From Acidobacteriota bacterium (GTDB lineage Bacteria > Actinomycetota > Acidimicrobiia > Acidimicrobiales > Palsa-688): a stretch of 64,000 bases of DNA. The notes beneath the pieces were generated by a model. That model did not search any database. It was not told the DNA's origin and worked only from the letters and a program-made list of their open reading frames with translations. The stretch is taken from NCBI GenBank assembly GCA_028876385.1, contig JAGWSF010000001.1, positions 28,602 through 92,601 on the forward strand, written 5' to 3'. Position 1 is the first letter of the stretch. Every line of letters begins with the position of its first letter. The translations under genes were made by a program, and so were the position numbers. This document shows positions 1 through 8,984 of the stretch, in pieces.

Positions 1-1
1 C

Positions 2-640
2 GAGGAGTCCGAGGAGTCCGAGGAATCCGAGGTACCCGACGTGTCGGAGCCGGGTGAGGTACCCGAGCTCCCCGCCGACCGCGACGAACCGGACGAGACC
101 GAGGTCCGGGACGTCTCCGCCCAATCGCAAGTGAGGGCGCAGGCCGACGGATCCGATGGGCCGGCCCCGGAGGGGGCTGCCGGGCCACACGGGGATGCCG
201 GGCCGGAGGGGCCGGTAGGCCACGGGAGCGCCGATCCGGCCGACCCACTGCAGCTCGTGGCTGAAGCCGCCCGGGACGTCGTCGCCGTGCTCGACCGGAC
301 CTTCAGCGTGGTCGGCGAAGGCGACCGTCCGGGCGGTAGCGATCTGATTGGCGGTTCGTCCGCGGCCGTAAGCCACGAGGGCGGGGCGGACCCGATGGCC
401 CTGATCGAGGCCGAGTTGAGCGCTGAGCTGGACCGCATGGGCCAGGTGCTGGAGCGCATACGGGCCGATCTCGAGGAGCTGCTGGCCGACCGCCTGCGCC
501 CCGGGCCCGATCCCGACCCCGCCCACGGAGCCGCATCGGTCGATCTGCGAGCCCCGGCGACAGCACCGGACGCCGCCGACCCCGTTGGGCCGGCCGGTGC
601 CGACCTCGGAGCCTCGGGAGCCGGTGTTGGACGACGCTGA
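2..640 (+). CDS. Acidic low-complexity protein, 5' end cut by window
   Basis: The frame is open from base 2, reading EESEESEESEVPD before a GTG at 41, so the true start most likely lies upstream of the window. What is visible is Glu/Asp/Pro/Gly-rich, probably disordered sequence, with one helical stretch around 404-510 (heptad-like Leu/Ile/Met, ending ADLEELLADRLRP) that could form a coiled coil. No known domain is recognised. It overlaps the next gene by 56 bp if that gene uses its first possible start. The function is unknown. Confidence 0.6.
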   Translation, partial: EESEESEESEVPDVSEPGEVPELPADRDEPDETEVRDVSAQSQVRAQADGSDGPAPEGAAGPHGDAGPEGPVGHGSADPADPLQLVAEAARDVVAVLDRTFSVVGEGDRPGGSDLIGGSSAAVSHEGGADPMALIEAELSAELDRMGQVLERIRADLEELLADRLRPGPDPDPAHGAASVDLRAPATAPDAADPVGPAGADLGASGAGVGRR

Positions 641-1754
641 CGGCCAGGGGAGCCATGGGCGGCTCGCCCGGGGCGAAGGTCCCCGGCCGTCGGCCCGCAC
701 CGCCGAGGAAGCGGCGGCCTCACGTGTGGATGGCCGCAGCGCGAGCAACCGTAGCCACCCCAACCACGACCACGACCACGACCACAGCCGCGACGACGAC
801 AGCCACGACCACGGAAGCGGTCACGGCCACCGAAACGGCCGCGGCCACGGCCACGATCACACCCACGCCTCAGCCGACCGCGACGAGCGCTACGTCATAG
901 TGGCGCTCGGTCTGATCGTGGCCTTCATGGCCGGCGAGATCGTGGCCGCAGTCGCCGGGCACTCGGTAGTGCTCCTGGCCGATGCCGGCCACATGCTGAC
1001 CGACGCCGGCGCGCTGGGGATGTCGGTGTGGGCCGGCCGCCTGGCCCGCCGTCCGGCCGCCGGCTCGATGACCTACGGGTTCAAGCGGGCCGAGATCCTC
1101 TCCGCTGCGGCCAATGGTCTGACCCTCGCCGTGGTGGCCGCCGCGGTGGCCGTGGGGGCGGTGGGCCGCCTGGTCCATCCGGTGCGCGTCGACGGGGCCA
1201 CCGTCACCGTGGTGGCGACCATCGGCCTGGTGGTCAACGTGCTGGCCACCTCCACCCTGGCCCGGGCCGACCGTCAGAGCCTCAACATCGCCGGTGCCTT
1301 CGCCCACCTGGTGACCGACCTGTGGGCTTTCGCCGGCACCCTCGTCGCGGGTGTGGTCATCCTCACCACCGGTTTCCGCCGGGCCGATCCCATCGCCTCC
1401 CTGGTGGTGGTGGTCTTGATGGCCCGGGCCTCGTGGTACCTACTGAGGGCCTCGGGCCGGGTGCTGCTCGAAGGTGCACCGGATCACGTGGACCTGGACC
1501 TGTTGCGCGAGCACATCCTGGAGATGGACGAGGTCCGCGCCGTTCACGACCTGCACGCCTGGGTGGTCACCTCGGACCTGCCGGCGGTGTCGGCTCACGT
1601 GGTGCTCGGCGACGAGTGCTTCGCCAACGGGTCGGCACCCCAGGTGCTCGACCGCCTGCAGGCGTGCCTGGCCGGTCACTTCGACGTAGCCCATTCCACC
1701 TTCCAGTTGGAGCCCTCCAGCCACTCCGGCCACGAGGACTTCCAGCACCACTGA
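585..1754 (+). CDS. Cation diffusion facilitator (CzcD/ZnT-type zinc exporter)
   Basis: This is a proton-coupled exporter of Zn2+ or a similar divalent metal in the cytoplasmic membrane. Six hydrophobic segments are visible. The two metal-site motifs of CDF proteins are present: HMLTD (H136, D140) in TM2 and HLVTD (H241, D245) in TM5. Residues 58-94 form a His/Asp-rich loop, common in CzcD proteins as a metal buffer. The C-terminal ~90 residues are the cytoplasmic ferredoxin-like domain (VRAVHDLHAWVVTS). The start is uncertain: TTG 585 gives 389 aa and overlaps the upstream gene, while GTG 726 would give a more usual N-terminus just before the His-rich stretch. Confidence 0.9.
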   Translation: MGRPVPTSEPREPVLDDADGQGSHGRLARGEGPRPSARTAEEAAASRVDGRSASNRSHPNHDHDHDHSRDDDSHDHGSGHGHRNGRGHGHDHTHASADRDERYVIVALGLIVAFMAGEIVAAVAGHSVVLLADAGHMLTDAGALGMSVWAGRLARRPAAGSMTYGFKRAEILSAAANGLTLAVVAAAVAVGAVGRLVHPVRVDGATVTVVATIGLVVNVLATSTLARADRQSLNIAGAFAHLVTDLWAFAGTLVAGVVILTTGFRRADPIASLVVVVLMARASWYLLRASGRVLLEGAPDHVDLDLLREHILEMDEVRAVHDLHAWVVTSDLPAVSAHVVLGDECFANGSAPQVLDRLQACLAGHFDVAHSTFQLEPSSHSGHEDFQHH

Positions 1755-1790
1755 ATGAAGTGCGGCCCGGGCCGAGGGGCCACTCGGCTC

Positions 1791-2369
1791 TCAGGTCGCC
1801 AGTTCGACGCCCGCGGCGTCGAGGTCGGCCAGAGCCAGAGGGGTCACGGCCGGGTCGACATCGGCGGTGAGCGAGGTCAGGACACGGGTCCGCAGCCCGG
1901 AGGCCACGGCGTCGAGGGCGGTGGCCCGCACGCAGAAGCTCGTGGCGATGCCCACGACGTCCACGGTGTCGATCCCTTGCGCCTGCAGTATCTCGGCGAG
2001 GGTCGCCCCGCCTGGGTCCCGGCCCTCGAAGCCGCTGAAGGCCGCCGCCACCTCGCCCTTTGACACGATCACCGCGTCTGGGGGCAGGCGGAGCCGGGGG
2101 TGCCACAGAGCCCCCTCGGTCCCCGCCACGCAGTGCACCGGCCACGTCTCGGCATAGTCCGGCGACTCCTCCCGGGGGGCGAAGTGCCGGCCCGGCGAGA
2201 CGTGCCAGTCGCGGGTCGCGACGACCACCGCGTAGTCGGAGCGGTGCCCGTCGAGATAGGCGCTGATGGCCGCGGCGGTGGCCGCTCCTCCGGTCACCGC
2301 CAGGCTGCCCCCCTCGCAGAAATCCCGCTGGACGTCCACGACTATGAGGGCAGCGGCCACGCCTGGCAC
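1791..2369 (-). CDS. pncA: Nicotinamidase/isochorismatase-family hydrolase (PncA)
   Basis: It likely converts nicotinamide to nicotinate in NAD salvage. It is 192 aa from GTG 2369, the usual length. Catalytic residues of the family are visible: D12 (VVDVQRDF), K104 (IVSKGE) and C146 (ATSFCV). The metal ligands D54, H56 and H62 have the same spacing as in characterised PncA (DxH, then His five residues later). Only 27 bp separate its start from the divergent XdhC-family gene, so the promoters must overlap. The reading frame stays open far upstream, but the conserved fold begins at VPGVAAALIVVDVQ. Confidence 0.88.
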   Translation of the reverse strand: MPGVAAALIVVDVQRDFCEGGSLAVTGGAATAAAISAYLDGHRSDYAVVVATRDWHVSPGRHFAPREESPDYAETWPVHCVAGTEGALWHPRLRLPPDAVIVSKGEVAAAFSGFEGRDPGGATLAEILQAQGIDTVDVVGIATSFCVRATALDAVASGLRTRVLTSLTADVDPAVTPLALADLDAAGVELAT

Positions 2370-2396
2370 GGTATCGCCGGGAAGGGCGTAATTTCG

Positions 2397-3434
2397 ATGC
2401 CTATGCAACAGGTTGCCGATGTTCTGGAAGAGGCGGCCGCCGCCGGCCGGCGTACGCTCATGGGCCGGGTCATCGACCTGAAGGGCTTCTCGACCCTGCC
2501 GGTGGACGAGATGGTGGTCATCGACGAGGGCGGGTCGTTCCACGGTGACCTCCTTGGGCGTCCCGGGGCCGAGAGGCTCGGGGCGGCCGCCCGGGAGCTG
2601 TTCGGCGGCGGTCCCCGCCTCGAGACCGTCGGGGTGAGCATCCACGGCCCCGACGTCGAGGAGCTGGGCCTGTCCTGCGGCGGCCGGGCCGACGTGCTCC
2701 TTCAGCCGACCGCCTCCATACCGGCCGAGTTCTGGGCGGCCCTGGCCCGGCGTTCGCCGGTGGCTCTGGTCACCGTCCTCGACGGTCCGGCCGGTGGACC
2801 TGCGGCCTTGGCCGTGGACCGGGACGGGAACCGGTGGGGCAGTCTCGACGCCGCCGCCGGCGACATCGTCGCCGACGACCTGGTGGCGGTGGCCCGCTCG
2901 CTGGTGCGCGAGGGACGCACGACGAGCCGGCGAGTCGAGACCGAGGTAGGAATGGCCCTGGTGGAGGCCTGGGTGCCCTATCCCCGCCTGGTCGTGATCG
3001 GGGGTGGCGACATCCTCGACGCTCTCGAGGCCCAGACCGCGCTGCTCGGATGGGAGGCCAGGGGAGTGGACGGCCCCGCCGCCCTCGAGGCCATCGACGA
3101 GCTGTTGGACTGGGCCGGGGCGACCGGTGCCCTGGTGGTGTGCAGTCACGATCCCCACGTGGACAGCCCGGCCCTGGCTGCCGGCCTGCAGCGCGACGTC
3201 CCCTACGTCGGCGCCATGGGCTCACGGGGCACCCAGTCACGGCGGATCGAGCGCCTCCGCGCCGAGGGGATGAGTGAGGAGCTGATCGACCGTATCCACC
3301 GACCTATCGGCCTCAACCTGGGAGGGCGCCGGGCGCCCGAGGTGGCGTTGGCCATCGTGGCCGAGATCCTGGCCTGCCACTGCGGGCGAGACGGTCGCCC
3401 GCTCAAAGACACCGACGGCCCCATCCACGGCTGA
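2397..3434 (+). CDS. XdhC/CoxI-family molybdoenzyme maturation protein
   Basis: The family binds molybdenum cofactor and helps insert its sulfurated form into xanthine dehydrogenase or CO dehydrogenase-type enzymes. It is 345 aa from ATG 2397. The N-terminal XdhC/CoxI domain (about residues 10-120, GRVIDLKGFSTLPVDEM) and the C-terminal Rossmann domain (LVVIGGGDILDALEAQ, YVGAMGSRGTQSRR, RPIGLNLGGRRAPEVALAI) are both present. No molybdenum hydroxylase subunits are in this window, so its client is encoded elsewhere. It is divergent from pncA. Confidence 0.88.
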   Translation: MPMQQVADVLEEAAAAGRRTLMGRVIDLKGFSTLPVDEMVVIDEGGSFHGDLLGRPGAERLGAAARELFGGGPRLETVGVSIHGPDVEELGLSCGGRADVLLQPTASIPAEFWAALARRSPVALVTVLDGPAGGPAALAVDRDGNRWGSLDAAAGDIVADDLVAVARSLVREGRTTSRRVETEVGMALVEAWVPYPRLVVIGGGDILDALEAQTALLGWEARGVDGPAALEAIDELLDWAGATGALVVCSHDPHVDSPALAAGLQRDVPYVGAMGSRGTQSRRIERLRAEGMSEELIDRIHRPIGLNLGGRRAPEVALAIVAEILACHCGRDGRPLKDTDGPIHG

Positions 3435-3476
3435 GCGGAGCGGATCAGCGCAGAGCCGGCCGGGGATAACCGGACC

Positions 3477-4778
3477 GTGAGAATCATCCGCCCCCCGGGG
3501 TCGCGCCACCCGTCGGCCCTGCGGGGCCCGCACCCAGCGGATGGGAGCCAACCGGGCCTGGCCGGGCTGGACCTCTACGGCGAGCTGGGGGATATCAGGG
3601 GCCGATCGAGAGGGCGCCGGGCCCGACCCGGTCGCCGCCTGGCGGTGGCGGCGCTGCCGTTGGTCGCCTTCCTGCTGTTCGCCGCGGGGGTCGCCGCCGA
3701 CAGCCTGCTCCTCCACCTCGGGGCCCAGCCCCGCTCGGCGAGCATGGTCATCGGGGTGATCCACGACAAGAGCTCCTCGAGCACCGTCGCCCCCTCGCCG
3801 GCCGTCGCCCAGCCCTCCGCGCTGTCATGGGGTCGGGCGGTGCCCGTCGACCCGACGGTACGGCTCACCTCGCTGAGTTGCCCCGTCGAGGGGTTCTGCG
3901 CGGCGGTAGACGCCGAGGGCCGAGCGGTCCTGGACCTGGGCGGAAGCTGGACCGCCCCCTACCCCGTCGACCCCGGCCACCAGATCAACTCGGTGTCGTG
4001 CGCCAACTCGACGTTCTGTTTGGCCGTCGACCAGCAAGGTGACGTCAACCGCTACGACGGGTCGTCCTGGTCGGTCCCCCAGCTGGTCGACCACACCCCC
4101 TTCCCCGAGCTCACCTCGGTCTCGTGCGCCACGCCGTCGTTCTGCGCGGCGGTGGACGGGGACGGCAACGGCCTCATCTTCGACGGCCAGCACTGGTCCG
4201 CCCCCCACCAGGTCGATCCCTCGGGCTGGAGCGTCACTTCCCACGACGCGGCTTCCCTGTCCTGCCCAGACGTCGGCTTCTGCGTGGGGGCCGACACCAG
4301 CAACGAGGTGTTCTTCTACGCCTCCGGTTCCTGGCAGCAGGCCACCAGTGTCGCCTCATCGACCCCGTCGACCGGCTCGGGCCTGCGCTACAGCAACGCC
4401 GTGACGTGCGCCTCGAGCGGTTTCTGCGTGGCCAGCCAGAACCTCGGCGAGGTGGTCGCCTACAACGGCCAGCAGTGGTCCCTCCCCGTCGAGGCCGACC
4501 CCTCGAGCTTCCTGGTGTCGCTGTCGTGTCCCACCACCACGTTCTGCGCCGCCCTCGACAGCCTTCTGCCCCAGGGTTTCAACAATGAAAGCAGTGACGC
4601 CAACGGTCGGGTGGTGCTCTTCAACGGCACGACGTGGTCACCGCCGCAGGAGGCGGACAGCGCCGGGATAGCCACCGCCATCTCCTGCCCGAGCCCGACG
4701 TCGTGCATCATGACCGACGCCTCGGGGAATGCGGTGCTCGGCGCGCCCCACCCGGCGGGGGTTTCCGCCGGGCGCTGA
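3477..4778 (+). CDS. Membrane-anchored or secreted repeat protein (SC..FC.AVD repeats)
   Basis: The 433-aa protein has a basic N-terminus, one hydrophobic segment around residues 52-72 (LAVAALPLVAFLLFAAGVAA), a Ser/Pro linker, then about seven repeats of roughly 40-45 residues. Each repeat has the pattern VSC-x6-FCxAVDxxGxxxxYDGxxWS and a pair of Cys, consistent with a beta-propeller-like fold stabilised by disulfides outside the cytoplasm. It sits just upstream of the pilin operon and is followed by a strong hairpin. The function is unknown; surface binding is an inference. The GTG start at 3477 is the only good one near the hydrophobic segment. Confidence 0.7.
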   Translation: MRIIRPPGSRHPSALRGPHPADGSQPGLAGLDLYGELGDIRGRSRGRRARPGRRLAVAALPLVAFLLFAAGVAADSLLLHLGAQPRSASMVIGVIHDKSSSSTVAPSPAVAQPSALSWGRAVPVDPTVRLTSLSCPVEGFCAAVDAEGRAVLDLGGSWTAPYPVDPGHQINSVSCANSTFCLAVDQQGDVNRYDGSSWSVPQLVDHTPFPELTSVSCATPSFCAAVDGDGNGLIFDGQHWSAPHQVDPSGWSVTSHDAASLSCPDVGFCVGADTSNEVFFYASGSWQQATSVASSTPSTGSGLRYSNAVTCASSGFCVASQNLGEVVAYNGQQWSLPVEADPSSFLVSLSCPTTTFCAALDSLLPQGFNNESSDANGRVVLFNGTTWSPPQEADSAGIATAISCPSPTSCIMTDASGNAVLGAPHPAGVSAGR

Positions 4779-4794
4779 GCGGGCGACGACCGAC

Positions 4795-4822
4795 CGGCGG
4801 CCCCGAAAGCGACGGGCCGCCG
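4795..4822 (+). terminator. Hairpin between repeat protein and pilin operon
   Basis: A perfect 9-bp inverted repeat CGGCGGCCC / GGGCCGCCG (4795-4803 and 4814-4822) encloses a 10-nt loop. There is no T-tract, as usual for intrinsic terminators in high-GC actinobacteria. It could also structure the leader of the following gene, whose proposed start is only 7 nt further on. Confidence 0.5.
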
Positions 4823-4828
4823 AAACGA

Positions 4829-5722
4829 GTGTCGTTGAACGAAAGTGGTAAAGCGCTGCTGAGGGGGATCCGACAGAAGGGTGTGCGTGTCCTCTCGCGT
4901 GTGCCGTTGCGCAGAAGCACCAGCAGGCCCACCGGACGCGCCGACGCGGACCCACGCGACGGCGGCTTCACGCTCATCGAGATGGTCATGGCCATCGCCC
5001 TTCTGGCCATCGTCCTCGTCCCGTTCACCCAGACCTTCATCAACTCGACCAACACCTCGGCCGACGCCCGGTTGAAAGAAGTGGCCGTGACCCTCGCCGA
5101 CTCCGCCCTCGACACGGCCCGCGGCTCCACGCCGGCCTCGTCGTTGCTCAGCGGGGCGGCCGTCGGTACGGCCCCGTCCGGGGTGGACTTGAGCGCCACC
5201 TCCAACCCGGTGCAGCAGTCGACCAAGACCACCACGCTCGACGGGCGGGTGTTCACCACAACCGTCTTCGCCGGAAACTGCTACCTGCAGTCGAGCGGGC
5301 AGTGCACCAAGACCACCTCGAGCACGCCGATGATCCGGGTCATCTCCGATGTGACCTGGTCGGCGCCGACCGCCTGCCCCCAGAACACCTGCTCCTACGT
5401 GGCCTCGACGCTGATATCCAACGCCGCCGACCCGATCCTCGAGACCAACCCCAACGCCCTGCCGTCGTCGCCCTACGGGGTGACCGCCCAGGGCTATACC
5501 GCGTCGATGACCGCCACGATCAGTTGGTCGGCCCCCTACTCTCCCCTGACCATCTCGGGCTACAAGGTCACGGCCAACACCGGGGAGTCGTGCAGCACTA
5601 CGGGCGCTCTGTCGTGCAGCATCACCTTCACGGCGCATGGGACCCACACCTTCACCGTGATAGCCACCTCCTTGGCGGGCAACTCGCTGCCCTCGTCGCC
5701 GGCCGCCTCGGCCACCGTCTGA
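4829..5722 (+). CDS. Type IV pilin-like protein with C-terminal fibronectin type III domain
   Basis: The class III signal motif is visible: GG|FTLIEMVMAI with cleavage after G46, E51 at mature position +5, and a hydrophobic helix to about residue 66. A Ser/Thr/Cys-rich middle follows, and the last ~75 residues (WSAPYSPLTISGYKV ... FTVIATSLAGNS) read as a fibronectin type III domain. It is the first gene of a three-gene pilin-like operon; its TGA overlaps an ATG at 5722. The start is uncertain: GTG 4829 lacks a clear ribosome site, and GTG 4883 is an alternative. The leader of more than 45 residues before the processing site is unusually long. Confidence 0.75.
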   Translation: MSLNESGKALLRGIRQKGVRVLSRVPLRRSTSRPTGRADADPRDGGFTLIEMVMAIALLAIVLVPFTQTFINSTNTSADARLKEVAVTLADSALDTARGSTPASSLLSGAAVGTAPSGVDLSATSNPVQQSTKTTTLDGRVFTTTVFAGNCYLQSSGQCTKTTSSTPMIRVISDVTWSAPTACPQNTCSYVASTLISNAADPILETNPNALPSSPYGVTAQGYTASMTATISWSAPYSPLTISGYKVTANTGESCSTTGALSCSITFTAHGTHTFTVIATSLAGNSLPSSPAASATV

Positions 5723-5748
5723 TGGGCACTATCACCGAAGGGAGCGGA

Positions 5749-6456
5749 ATGAGGCTCACCGCTGGCCCCGTGGCCCGTCTCCGGGTCGCCGCGAAGAGGC
5801 GCCGCGGCGTCCGCTCCGTCACCGGCTGCTCCGTCACCGGCCGCTCGGTCACCGACCGTCGGCACGGCGGCGATGCCGTACCCGGCGGCGATGCCGGCTT
5901 CACCCTGGCCGAGCTGCTGGTGGCCATGGCCATCTTCACCATCGTCATGACCATCGTGTCGGCCGCCCTGGTGTCGGCCTACGGGTCGGAGTCGCGGGTC
6001 AAGTTCCTCGCCCAGGGCAGCGAGCAGGTGACCAACGCCTTCCAGCAGCTCGACGGGGAGGTCCGCTACGCGGCCGACATCGAGACGCCCTACGCGTCGG
6101 GGGGGAACTACTTCGTGGAGTTCCAGTCCGACTGGACAATCAGTACCAAGGGCAAATCCCAGTGCACCGCCCTCGAGTACGACAACACCAACGGCAACCT
6201 GCAGCAGCACACCTGGCTGCTCGGTAGCAGCGTCCCGTCGCAGTGGCAGGTCCTGGCCTCCGGGCTGGCCAAGTCGGTGACGACCAACCCCTTCACCCTG
6301 ACCGCCACCAAGCAGGCCCCCTGGCAGCTCGCCGTCGCCATCACCGCCCAACAAGGGGCCAACGAGAAGGTCCCGCCGGCCCAGTCGTCGTTCTCCCTGA
6401 CCGCCGTCAACACTTCCAAAGGGTCGCTCAGTAGCGGAGTTTGTGGAGGCCCCTGA
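5749..6456 (+). CDS. Type IV pilin-like (minor pseudopilin) protein
   Basis: The protein is 235 aa with prepilin motif G50|FTLAELLVAM and E55 at position +5, followed by a hydrophobic helix (AIFTIVMTIVSAALVSAY). The rest is a globular soluble domain with no recognised family. ATG 5749 is chosen because GAAGGGAG lies just before it; an in-frame ATG at 5722 overlaps the upstream stop but lacks such a site. It presumably assembles with the two neighbouring pilin-like proteins into the tip or base of a type IV pilus or type II-like pseudopilus; no assembly ATPase or prepilin peptidase is in the window. Confidence 0.8.
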   Translation: MRLTAGPVARLRVAAKRRRGVRSVTGCSVTGRSVTDRRHGGDAVPGGDAGFTLAELLVAMAIFTIVMTIVSAALVSAYGSESRVKFLAQGSEQVTNAFQQLDGEVRYAADIETPYASGGNYFVEFQSDWTISTKGKSQCTALEYDNTNGNLQQHTWLLGSSVPSQWQVLASGLAKSVTTNPFTLTATKQAPWQLAVAITAQQGANEKVPPAQSSFSLTAVNTSKGSLSSGVCGGP

Positions 6457-8165
6457 TGAGCTCGCCGTCAACCCCGCGTTCCTACCATCCCCTCGGCGTC
6501 TGCCGCCGCCTCTCCGGCCTGCCGGGACGGCCCAAGCGGGGCCGGGCCGGCGATGAGCAGGGCTCGATCATCCTCGTGCTGCTGCTCATCATGGTCTTCT
6601 CCATCGTGGCCGTGACGGCCATGACCGGTTCCATCTCGCAGCTCAACCAGAGCACCAACACCAGTTCCCGCAACGGCGACCTGCAGGCCGCGCTGGCCGG
6701 CGTCCAGGTCACGGTGGGCCGCATCCGGGCCCAGAACATCAACGGTTACGTCGTGCCGTCGCAGCTGCCCTGCGGAACGTCGAGCGGCTGGACCAACGCC
6801 GCCTCGGGGACCGGCAGCGCCTCGTTCACGACCTCGGTCCAGTACTACGACGAGACCCCTCTCGGAGCGTTCGTGGCCGTCAGCTGCACCGCCGGCTCCG
6901 GTCCCACCCCCCCGAGTAGCGGCAACTACCTCGCCCGGGCCGTGGTCACCTCATGCTCGCCGTCGACGACCTGCCCCAATCCGACCGCGGCCAGCACGGC
7001 CAAGGGCAACTGGCGCCGGGTGGTCAGCACCTACAACTTCAACACCAGCAACGCCAACATCCCCGGCGGGATCATCTACAGCTACTCCAACAAGGAGTGC
7101 CTGATCGCGGTGTACAACAACGGGTCCAACGCCTCGGGCGGGGTGACCCTCGAGGCCACGACCAAGTGCTCGACGAGCAACACCCTCGAGCAGTTCCAGT
7201 ACACCCCGACCTGGAACCTGGACATCCAGATAGCCGGCATCGACTACTGCGTGCAGGACCCCGAGGACACCGGCGGCGGCTCCTCCACGGTCCCCATCAC
7301 CCAGAACTGCGGGGCGGCTGCTACAGCCCAGTGGGGGGTGAACGACAACGGCGACATCCAGGGGGTGTCGACGGGTACCAGCCCGGCCGGGGCGCCCAAC
7401 AGCTACTGCCTGCAGAACCCGCTCTACAGCGACCCGACGGGCACGCAGACCTCGAAGGTGACGCTGGGCGGCTGCAGCGGCGGATTCAACAACACCACCA
7501 CCTGGCAGATCTCCCCGAGCGCCGGGGCCGGCGGCTCCCAACCGCCGAGCGGTCAGGCCTTCGGCCCGACCAGCCAGCTGGTCAACTACCAGGAGTTCGG
7601 TGCCTGCCTGGACGTGACCAACCAGAACGTGGGCTCCAGCTTCCTCATCGACTACATGTGCAAGCAGTTCCCCGACACCAACGGCTACCCGTCGTGGAAC
7701 CAGCGCTTCTGCTTCCAGAAGACCTCGACCGACGCCCACGGCAACCCCGTCGGCATGCTTTTCACCGCCTTGAACCAGACGACATGCACCAACCCGGCGA
7801 ACCCCTACTGCCTGCACTCGCCGTTGGCCACCCCCGGCAGCCTCCCGAGCCAGGTGTGGGTCACCGTCACGGCCTGCGACGTGACCGAAACCAACCCGGC
7901 GTCGAATGTCACCTGGACCGAGTGGGGAAGCAACGGAGGGTCGGTGCACGACTACACCTGGACCGATGCCAACGGCTACTGCCTGGAGGCCAACACGGCC
8001 AACAAGTGGGCACCGCCGGGTAACACCGACAAGTTCTCCACCATCCAGGTGGACACCTGCAACGGCAGCTACCAGCAGAAGTGGAACGCCCCGCCGAGCC
8101 TGGGCGTGTCGCAGATCGCCAACACCCACGAGGGAACCGGAACCGGGGCGGTAACCGGACCCTGA
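6456..8165 (+). CDS. PilX-like pilus protein with ricin-type (beta-trefoil) region
   Basis: The 569-aa protein has an N-terminal hydrophobic helix at about 37-58 (GSIILVLLLIMVFSIVAVTAM) preceded by DEQ, as in PilX/PilX-N proteins, then NQSTNTSSRNGDLQAALAGVQ. The remaining ~380 residues are Cys/Trp/Asn-rich with repeated 'YCLQNP', 'ACLDVTN', 'YCLEANTANK' and a final 'YQQKWN', resembling the QxW and CLD signatures of ricin B-type lectin repeats. ATG 6456 overlaps the upstream TGA and has GGAGG 7 nt before it. This suggests a pilus-displayed carbohydrate-binding protein; the lectin reading is from motif resemblance only. Confidence 0.72.
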   Translation: MSSPSTPRSYHPLGVCRRLSGLPGRPKRGRAGDEQGSIILVLLLIMVFSIVAVTAMTGSISQLNQSTNTSSRNGDLQAALAGVQVTVGRIRAQNINGYVVPSQLPCGTSSGWTNAASGTGSASFTTSVQYYDETPLGAFVAVSCTAGSGPTPPSSGNYLARAVVTSCSPSTTCPNPTAASTAKGNWRRVVSTYNFNTSNANIPGGIIYSYSNKECLIAVYNNGSNASGGVTLEATTKCSTSNTLEQFQYTPTWNLDIQIAGIDYCVQDPEDTGGGSSTVPITQNCGAAATAQWGVNDNGDIQGVSTGTSPAGAPNSYCLQNPLYSDPTGTQTSKVTLGGCSGGFNNTTTWQISPSAGAGGSQPPSGQAFGPTSQLVNYQEFGACLDVTNQNVGSSFLIDYMCKQFPDTNGYPSWNQRFCFQKTSTDAHGNPVGMLFTALNQTTCTNPANPYCLHSPLATPGSLPSQVWVTVTACDVTETNPASNVTWTEWGSNGGSVHDYTWTDANGYCLEANTANKWAPPGNTDKFSTIQVDTCNGSYQQKWNAPPSLGVSQIANTHEGTGTGAVTGP

Positions 8166-8180
8166 TAGGTACCGGCCGGC

Positions 8181-8204
8181 CACCGGACCCTTATGGGTCC
8201 CGGC
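8181..8204 (+). terminator. Hairpin after pilin operon
   Basis: GGACCC-TTAT-GGGTCC (8185-8200) extends outward as CCGG/CCGG with one bulged base. It lies 16 nt after the stop of the last pilin-like gene. Confidence 0.5.
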
Positions 8205-8335
8205 CCGGTTGGACCACGCCGCCGGCGGGTAGGAACCCGACGTCGGGGGACGCGGTCCTCCGGCTTCTCATTCATCTGTCCGAGCGGGCCCCGGCGGGCC
8301 GCCCGGGCCTGATCCCCCGATTGAGATCCATCCGA

Positions 8336-8830
8336 GTGCCGCAGCGCGTCCATATGGAATGCCTCCCCAGAGCAGAAGCGGTCAGGCTGGCCCGGTCGTT
8401 CGTGCTGGCCACCCTGCGGGAGTGGCGCCTCGAAAGCCTCGGCGATTCGGCCGCGGTTTGCACCAGTGAGCTGGTCACCAACGCCGTCGTCCACGCTCGC
8501 AGCCCCTTCCGCCTAGCCGTCGAGCGTCACTCGGGCGAGCTGGTGATCACCGTGGAGGACACGTCGACGACAGGGGTGCCCGCCGCCCGCCGTCCGAGCA
8601 GCTTCAGCGAGGGCGGCCGGGGGCTGCTCCTCGTCGACGCCCTGTCGTCGCGGTGGGGGTACCGGGTCGGGGGCCGGGGCAAGGTGGTCTGGTGCTCGTT
8701 CGCCACCCGCGGCGGGGCCGCCCCGGCTGGGCGCGACCCGTCCGGCCCTGCCCCGGCTGGCCCCGAATCGGCTGGCCGCGAGTCGGCTGGCCCCGAGTCG
8801 GCCGGCCGCAATTCCGCCGGCCCCGACTGA
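8336..8830 (+). CDS. RsbW/SpoIIAB-type ATP-binding anti-sigma or regulatory kinase
   Basis: This is a GHKL-fold protein with the N-box ELVTNAVVHA and G-box EGGRGLLLVDALSSRWG typical of single-domain HATPase_c_2 proteins of actinobacteria, which act as anti-sigma or anti-anti-sigma kinases. GTG 8336 keeps the first beta strand and helix (VHMECLPRAEAVRLARSFV); ATG 8354 would trim it. The C-terminal 40 residues are low-complexity Gly/Pro/Glu/Ser/Ala repeats made by a 15-bp tandem repeat. No partner STAS or PP2C gene is adjacent. Confidence 0.78.
   Translation: MPQRVHMECLPRAEAVRLARSFVLATLREWRLESLGDSAAVCTSELVTNAVVHARSPFRLAVERHSGELVITVEDTSTTGVPAARRPSSFSEGGRGLLLVDALSSRWGYRVGGRGKVVWCSFATRGGAAPAGRDPSGPAPAGPESAGRESAGPESAGRNSAGPD
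8759..8827 (+). repeat. 15-bp in-frame tandem repeat
   Basis: Four diverged copies of a 15-bp unit (ggccccgagtcggct-like) encode G(P/R)ESA pentapeptides at the C-terminus of the RsbW-type protein. Confidence 0.7.
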
Positions 8831-8984
8831 GTCCTGCCCGACTCGGGCGGGACGTCCGAGTCGGCGGGCCGCCGTCCGCGGCCGGGTGACTGGCCTATCA
8901 TTGCCATGACAGGCCGAGCGGGTCGATTCGTAGGGGCCCCAGGTCGTCGGTGCCGGTTCCCTTGCGGTCCCCCCTGAGCAAGGG

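Noticed and set aside
870..1307. Minus-strand frame opposite the CDF gene
   Set aside because: His/Gly-rich antisense of the transporter, with no motif and no ribosome site.
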